A DNA stretch of 36,175 nt from the NCBI GenBank assembly GCA_015067075.1, contig SVND01000026.1, positions 1-36,175 on the forward strand, given 5' to 3'. How positions within the stretch are numbered: position 1 is the stretch's first letter; each line of letters starts with the position of its first letter. This DNA comes from Oscillospiraceae bacterium. Its GTDB lineage: Bacteria > Bacillota > Clostridia > Oscillospirales > SIG530. Shown here piece after piece: positions 31,746 to 36,175 of the stretch. A program made the translations under genes and the position numbers. The notes under the pieces are model-generated. The model saw only the letters and a program-made list of their open reading frames with translations. It was not told the origin of the DNA and ran no database searches.

Positions 31746-33449
31746 ATGAAAAAAATATTTAATATAAACAACTACCGTTCACTTTTTGATGGCAACGATT
31801 GTACGCCTGCTGTGCTTGCAGCTATAAATGATGCCCAAGAAAATGGCGGCGGTACTATCGTTTTCGACAAAGGCGAATATCATTTTTATGAAAAACACAC
31901 TTTAAAGCATTTTTGCGACCCTTACGGCAGTCCCGGAATTAAAAGCATCGCCTTTCCCCTTATCGGCGTTTCCCATATTTCCGTTGACGGCGGAAATTCC
32001 GATTTTATTTTTCACGGCTTGATAACGCCTTTCGTTTGCGAAAAATCAAAAAATATTACACTCCACGGCTTTACGCTAAGCTACAACAGACCCTTCCATA
32101 CTGAAATAGTCGTTAAAGCTGTAAACGACAAGGAAAAATGGTTTGACGGCTTTATCGATCAAAAGCTGTTTCCAACTCATATAACAGACGGAAGACTTAA
32201 TGCCTATTCACCTTACATGGAACTTTCCTCCCCATTCGGCTATCTCGTTACAGAATACGACGGTGCGTTGCGTGAGCCCGCATATGATAAGGGCTACTAT
32301 GTTTTAAACCGTGAAAAACCCGCCGACCTTGAAAGCTATACAGATGACGGCTTTTCCGGTAACTTTTGGGTAGAATCCACAGGGGAAAATACTGTGCGTA
32401 TCCATATGCCCAACAAAAAAATGCCCAAGGTCGGAAACGTCATGACCTTCCTCAACGACGGCAGACAGTGCTGCTCCATAATTATGCACGAAAGTGAAAA
32501 CATCAGCCTTTCCGATATCGACATTTTAGATTGTGGCGCTATGTCCATTGTCGGTCAGATGTCGAAGGACATTTCGCTTGACAGCGTGCGTGTTCGTCTT
32601 CCCAAGGAAAACGAACACGGATATAGCTCGGCCCGTGTCGTTTCCTGTACAGCCGATGCTACGCACTTTGTCAACTGTATGGGCAAGCTTTCAATAACTG
32701 ATTGCGTTTTTGAAAATATGCTGGACGACGGCACAAATATCCACGGAATTTACAACGTCATCACAGAGCGTATTTCCTCAAACACGATTGCATCAAGAAA
32801 TCACGTCCATCAGACATTTTTCTTCCGAAAAGGCGATACCGTAAGTTTTCTCAAGCTCGCCTCCTACAGCGAAGTCGGCAGAGCCGTTATCACATCCGTT
32901 ACGAAAAGGCCCGAAAAAGACGATGTTGTATACACCTTCGACCGCGAAATTCCCGACGTAGTTGACACGGTTGAGCATTACGTTATGGACAATATGACGA
33001 CCGTCCCAACCGAGGTTTACATTTCAAATGTCGTCACAGGAAATAACCGTCCCCGCGGCTTCCTTATTGCAACTCAGGCAAAGGTCGTTATCGAGGATTG
33101 CACCTTCCACAGCTCCTCAAGTGGTATTTTCATGCAACCCTTCGGCTACGGATGCCTTGAAAGCCAAGGCGTTGAGGATGTTACTATCCGTCGTTGTCGT
33201 TTCGTAAACTGCGGCTATGCCGACGATTGCGCCGCTATTTTAATCTCCCCCAACGTCAAGGAAGGTATGGCGCCCGTTCATAAAAACGTATCCATCTACG
33301 ACTGCATTTTCGAATCCTTTGGTGCACCCTCTATTGAAGCAAACAACACGCAAAATCTCCAGATATACAACAACACTTATATACACACGACTGCATATCC
33401 TCAGATAAAATTCAACCACCAGGTCATTTTAAAGGATTGCAATTTATAA
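31746..33449 (+). CDS. GH110-like beta-helix glycosidase, copy 2
   Basis: A 567-residue paralogue of copy 1 along its whole length. It has the same capping segment (NGGGTIVFDKGEYHFYEKH), the same core motif (VSCTADATHFVNCMGKLSITDCVFENMLDDGTNIHGIY) with the Asp-Asp pair, and no signal peptide. Divergence is spread through the first two thirds (for example residues 55-80 and the segment after the DDGTNIH motif). The last 63 residues are identical to copy 1, and the DNA there differs only at a few silent sites. AGGAGG precedes ATG 31746. It has its own promoter and terminator. Substrate preference may differ from copy 1, while the C-terminal end has been kept identical, possibly by gene conversion. 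Confidence 0.7.
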   Translation: MKKIFNINNYRSLFDGNDCTPAVLAAINDAQENGGGTIVFDKGEYHFYEKHTLKHFCDPYGSPGIKSIAFPLIGVSHISVDGGNSDFIFHGLITPFVCEKSKNITLHGFTLSYNRPFHTEIVVKAVNDKEKWFDGFIDQKLFPTHITDGRLNAYSPYMELSSPFGYLVTEYDGALREPAYDKGYYVLNREKPADLESYTDDGFSGNFWVESTGENTVRIHMPNKKMPKVGNVMTFLNDGRQCCSIIMHESENISLSDIDILDCGAMSIVGQMSKDISLDSVRVRLPKENEHGYSSARVVSCTADATHFVNCMGKLSITDCVFENMLDDGTNIHGIYNVITERISSNTIASRNHVHQTFFFRKGDTVSFLKLASYSEVGRAVITSVTKRPEKDDVVYTFDREIPDVVDTVEHYVMDNMTTVPTEVYISNVVTGNNRPRGFLIATQAKVVIEDCTFHSSSSGIFMQPFGYGCLESQGVEDVTIRRCRFVNCGYADDCAAILISPNVKEGMAPVHKNVSIYDCIFESFGAPSIEANNTQNLQIYNNTYIHTTAYPQIKFNHQVILKDCNL

Positions 33450-33457
33450 AATACAGC

Positions 33458-33493
33458 AAAAAAACACACGAAAAGTTTTCCGTGTGTTTTTTT
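33458..33493. terminator. Bidirectional terminator
   Basis: AAAAAAACACACG (33458-33470) pairs with CGTGTGTTTTTTT (33481-33493) between the convergent copy 2 gene and the cysteine-rich gene. Confidence 0.88.
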
Positions 33494-33505
33494 ATTTAGT
33501 ATCGC

Positions 33506-36175
33506 TTACTTTTTATTCTTTTTCTTCGCAATCAGTATTCCGCCGCCTGCCGCCGCAACAGCCGCTGCCGCAGGAATAGACACGATTGCCCACATAGGCA
33601 TGCCTTCGGAAGGCTTTTCTTCATCCGTTTCATCATTCTCATTGCCGCCGCCGGGCTCATCGTTCGCTACGGGAGTCGGCGTAGGAGTGGAATCAGGCGC
33701 AGGCGTAGGTATTGGCGTTTCCGTAGGTGTGGGCTGTTTTTTCATAACGTATCCACACTCGTCACAGCAATCGTCCTCATCGCCATCCGCATGAGCACCC
33801 TCGCCGCAATCCTTCCATACAGGTGTAAGCTCAATATTTCCCGTCAGCTTATCGCCCTTCTTTACAGGCTCACCGGTCGCTTTATCTACCCAGCCGTCAA
33901 ATTTATTTCCATCTTCCGTCGGCGGAAGCGTCGGCAATGCAGGCACAGTTTGTTCATCGCCCTTGGTGAGCATTTCCTTTACCGCAGGCGCAGACGTACC
34001 GCCGCTCGGTGTAACAGGCTTCCCATCGGGAGCCGTTGTAGGTGTAGCCTCGGGAGCAGTAGTAGGTGTGCTATCGCCAGGCGTGGACGGTGTTTCAACG
34101 ATTTGAGAATAGTCCGGTATTATAACAACATACTTATCATCAGGCTTTGTCAGTTTGTCAATAGTCTGGCTTACAGTATAGCCGCAGACGTTGCATTTAC
34201 GCTGTTTTTCGCCCTCGAAAGTATATCCCGCCTTCTTTACCGTCGTCCATTCGCCCATCTTATGAGCACCTTTCGCCGTCACCTCATGGCAATGTATACA
34301 TTCCTTCCAGTGCTCGTCGTTCGTATTCTTGTATTCATACTCGTGAGCTGTCGCGGAAACCTCGCCATCCTTCCACGAGTGACCGCATTCACAGGTATGC
34401 GTTGTATATCCGCCTTCCTTGCAGGTCGGCTTCGTTACAGAATCGGTATACTTATGTGTATGACCGCCTGTCAGCTTCGGAATAGGCTCCTGCTTTACGT
34501 AATCGCAGTCGTTGCAATAGTAAGAACGCTCGCCTTCTTCCTTCTCCGTAGCTTCCTTTGTGACCTCGCTCGTGCCGAAAATATGTACGTCAGCGTTAAG
34601 TTTTGCATCACAGCCGTCACCGCATACTATCCAGTGCTCCGTCTCGTCATATTCTATCTTCGAAGAATCTTCAATGCAATGGTCTCCCACATCGCAATAA
34701 TGGCTTCGCCATTCATTGCTGTTTACGCAAATTCCATGGTTGCATCCAAACGCCTTTGCCGCGTCCTCACAGCACTCCTTACAAAGCTCGCAATCACCGC
34801 ACGTGTCAACGCAGTTTTCGCAGATTCCGCATTCCTCGCAAACCTGTGCGCAAACCGAGCAATACTCGTTACATGAATCGCAGATAGCATCGGCACAATC
34901 TCCGCAGTAGTAGCAATCTATGCACATTGCGTCGGCGCAGTCCATGCATATTCCGCAATCGGGGCAAAATTCACTGATGCATCCCGAACATTTTCCACAT
35001 TCCTCACAAACGCTCTCTGCGCAGTCGCGGCATACTATACCGCAATCCTCGCATATTTCCGTGCATTCGCCGCATTGATAGCAATCCTCGCACCAAAGAT
35101 CTCCTGCACAGTTGCGGCAAATATCGCATGATGCGCAAAATTCGTCACAGCAGGATGAGCACTGTTCTCCGCATTCAGGGCATATATCAGCACAGCTTTC
35201 ACAGCCCTCTCCGCATTGGCAAACAACCGTGCATTCGCCGCAAAGTCCGCAATTTATACAAAAGCCATCTGCACCGGAGCAGTTTATACATTTACCGCAG
35301 TCAACGCACAGCTCGTCGGAGCAGTTTTCGCACGCTTCGCCGCAATCCATGCAAACTACCGCGCAGTTCGAGCATCCGTTTCCGCAGGAGCAAACGACAC
35401 CTGCGCAGTTACTGCAAAGGTAACACTCCGAACAGAAATTGTCAGAGCCAACACAGGACACGCACATACCGCAGTCAACACATATTTCATCCTCACTGCA
35501 GTTGGAGCATTTTTGCGCACAGTCAAGACAAACGGTTGCACAGTTAGAGCAGCCCTCGCCGCATTCGCAAATCGCCTCTGCACAATCTCCGCACATCATA
35601 CATTCACCGCAAAATTCTTCCGCGCAATCGGCACAGGTATTACATTGCGTGCAAAGCTCTCCATCGGCGCAGTTTTCGCATTTTTCACCGCATTCCGGAC
35701 ATATTACGGCACAGTTGGAACATCCGCTTCCACAGGCGCAGACCTCGCCCACGCAGTTTATACACTCGCCGCATTCCGAGCAGTAGTTGCCCTCGCCTCC
35801 GACGCAATCCCAGCAGATTCCGCAGCTTCCGCATATCTCGTCGTCAGCGCAGGCTTCACATTTTTCGTTGCATTCCATGCATATCACGGCACATTGCACG
35901 CATCCGTTTCCGCAGATGCAAATATAGTCTACGCAGTTTTTACATTCACCGCATTCGGTACAGTAGTTGCCCTCGCCTCCTACACAGTCAAAGCAGACTC
36001 CGCAGCTTCCGCATATCTCGTCGTCAGCGCAGTTTTCACATTTTTCACCGCATTCCATGCATATCACGGCACATTGCACGCATCCGTTTCCGCAGATGCA
36101 AATATAGTCTACGCAGTTTTTACATTCACCGCATTCGGTACAGTAGTTGCCCTCGCCTCCTACACAGTCAAAGCA
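33506..36175 (-). CDS. Cysteine-rich repeat surface protein, membrane-anchored (N-terminus beyond window)
   Basis: The last 889 codons of a large protein whose reading frame stays open to the right window edge, so start and signal peptide are not seen. About the first 478 visible residues are an unbroken array of CxxC pairs spaced three to seven residues apart, rich in Asp, Glu and Gly and poor in basic residues; near the edge the unit is 60 residues long. A middle part follows with HTHKYTDS, HTCECGHSW and ECIHCHEV segments known from Firmicutes surface proteins. Then come a Thr/Pro-rich stretch, an InlB-like repeat (KFDGWVDKATGEPVKKGDKL), a second Thr/Pro stalk and a C-terminal helix with a KKKNKK tail. 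No LPxTG motif is seen, so membrane anchoring is likely. The array could bind metals or be a disulfide-linked stalk. Function is unknown. Confidence 0.85.
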   Translation of the reverse strand, partial: CFDCVGGEGNYCTECGECKNCVDYICICGNGCVQCAVICMECGEKCENCADDEICGSCGVCFDCVGGEGNYCTECGECKNCVDYICICGNGCVQCAVICMECNEKCEACADDEICGSCGICWDCVGGEGNYCSECGECINCVGEVCACGSGCSNCAVICPECGEKCENCADGELCTQCNTCADCAEEFCGECMMCGDCAEAICECGEGCSNCATVCLDCAQKCSNCSEDEICVDCGMCVSCVGSDNFCSECYLCSNCAGVVCSCGNGCSNCAVVCMDCGEACENCSDELCVDCGKCINCSGADGFCINCGLCGECTVVCQCGEGCESCADICPECGEQCSSCCDEFCASCDICRNCAGDLWCEDCYQCGECTEICEDCGIVCRDCAESVCEECGKCSGCISEFCPDCGICMDCADAMCIDCYYCGDCADAICDSCNEYCSVCAQVCEECGICENCVDTCGDCELCKECCEDAAKAFGCNHGICVNSNEWRSHYCDVGDHCIEDSSKIEYDETEHWIVCGDGCDAKLNADVHIFGTSEVTKEATEKEEGERSYYCNDCDYVKQEPIPKLTGGHTHKYTDSVTKPTCKEGGYTTHTCECGHSWKDGEVSATAHEYEYKNTNDEHWKECIHCHEVTAKGAHKMGEWTTVKKAGYTFEGEKQRKCNVCGYTVSQTIDKLTKPDDKYVVIIPDYSQIVETPSTPGDSTPTTAPEATPTTAPDGKPVTPSGGTSAPAVKEMLTKGDEQTVPALPTLPPTEDGNKFDGWVDKATGEPVKKGDKLTGNIELTPVWKDCGEGAHADGDEDDCCDECGYVMKKQPTPTETPIPTPAPDSTPTPTPVANDEPGGGNENDETDEEKPSEGMPMWAIVSIPAAAAVAAAGGGILIAKKKNKK
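35641..36175. repeat. 180-bp tandem repeats inside the cysteine-rich gene
   Basis: The sequence repeats with an exact 180-base (60-codon) period: 35641-35820, 35821-36000 and 36001 to the edge. The last two units are almost identical, differing at only a handful of bases; the first is more diverged. The array continues beyond the window. Confidence 0.9.

Noticed and set aside
33791-34876. 361-codon plus-strand frame opposite the cysteine-rich gene
   Set aside because: The translation is Arg- and Leu-rich without motifs. The minus frame has consistent repeats, stalk and anchor, and is open to the window edge.
35641-36175. Regular repeats suggesting a CRISPR array
   Set aside because: The period is 180 bases with no repeat/spacer alternation, and the repeats are coding and in frame.
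1-36175. Phage, insertion sequence or integrative element
   Set aside because: No transposase, integrase, phage structural gene or attachment-site duplication next to the tRNA was found.

Overview
The window looks like chromosomal DNA of a low-to-mid GC anaerobic member of the Clostridia (gut Firmicutes type). This is an inference. It rests on strong AGGAGG-type ribosome binding sites, near-consensus TTGACA-17-TATAAT promoters, ferredoxin-linked 2-oxoacid oxidation, a TepA/ClpP-like protease, a DeoR sugar regulator, and host- or plant-glycan style beta-helix glycosidases. No phage genes, insertion sequences or CRISPR arrays were seen.

Layout. 1-340 (minus): start of a nucleotidyltransferase-like gene cut by the window edge, a bidirectional terminator and tRNA-Val(CAC). 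433-4787 (plus): a five-gene operon with a membrane-tethered PstS-like solute-binding protein, two unknown proteins, an OmpR-type response regulator and a sensor kinase. 4798-8200 (minus): an operon with a P-loop NTPase followed by the delta, alpha, beta and gamma subunits of a 2-oxoacid:ferredoxin oxidoreductase. 8251-17715 (minus): a six-gene operon of a DeoR regulator, an L-sorbose-1-phosphate-reductase-like dehydrogenase, a class II aldolase/SrlD-like short-chain dehydrogenase fusion, and E2, E3 and a fused E1 alpha-beta of a pyruvate-dehydrogenase-type complex. 17867-20457 (minus): a lipoprotein with seven InlB-type repeats, an HtrA-like protease and a PPC-like tail. 20552-23090 (plus): TepA-like protease, AI-2E/PerM family membrane protein, YfcE-like phosphoesterase. 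23114-24021 (minus): YbjN-like protein and ribosomal protein S20. 24179-29786 (plus): XRE regulator, a divergent type IIA topoisomerase pair and a zinc-ribbon/TM2 membrane protein. 29838-33449 (plus): two paralogous GH110-like beta-helix proteins. 33506-36175 (minus): a very cysteine-rich, repeat-built, membrane-anchored surface protein cut by the window edge.

The genes fall into separate modules. The most unusual are the sugar-phosphate/PDH operon, whose codon choice suggests very high expression; the cysteine-rich repeat protein with its recently amplified 180-bp units; the solute-sensing operon whose two unknown genes sit between perfect 22-bp direct repeats; and the topoisomerase pair, which naturally carries replacements at classic quinolone-contact positions.
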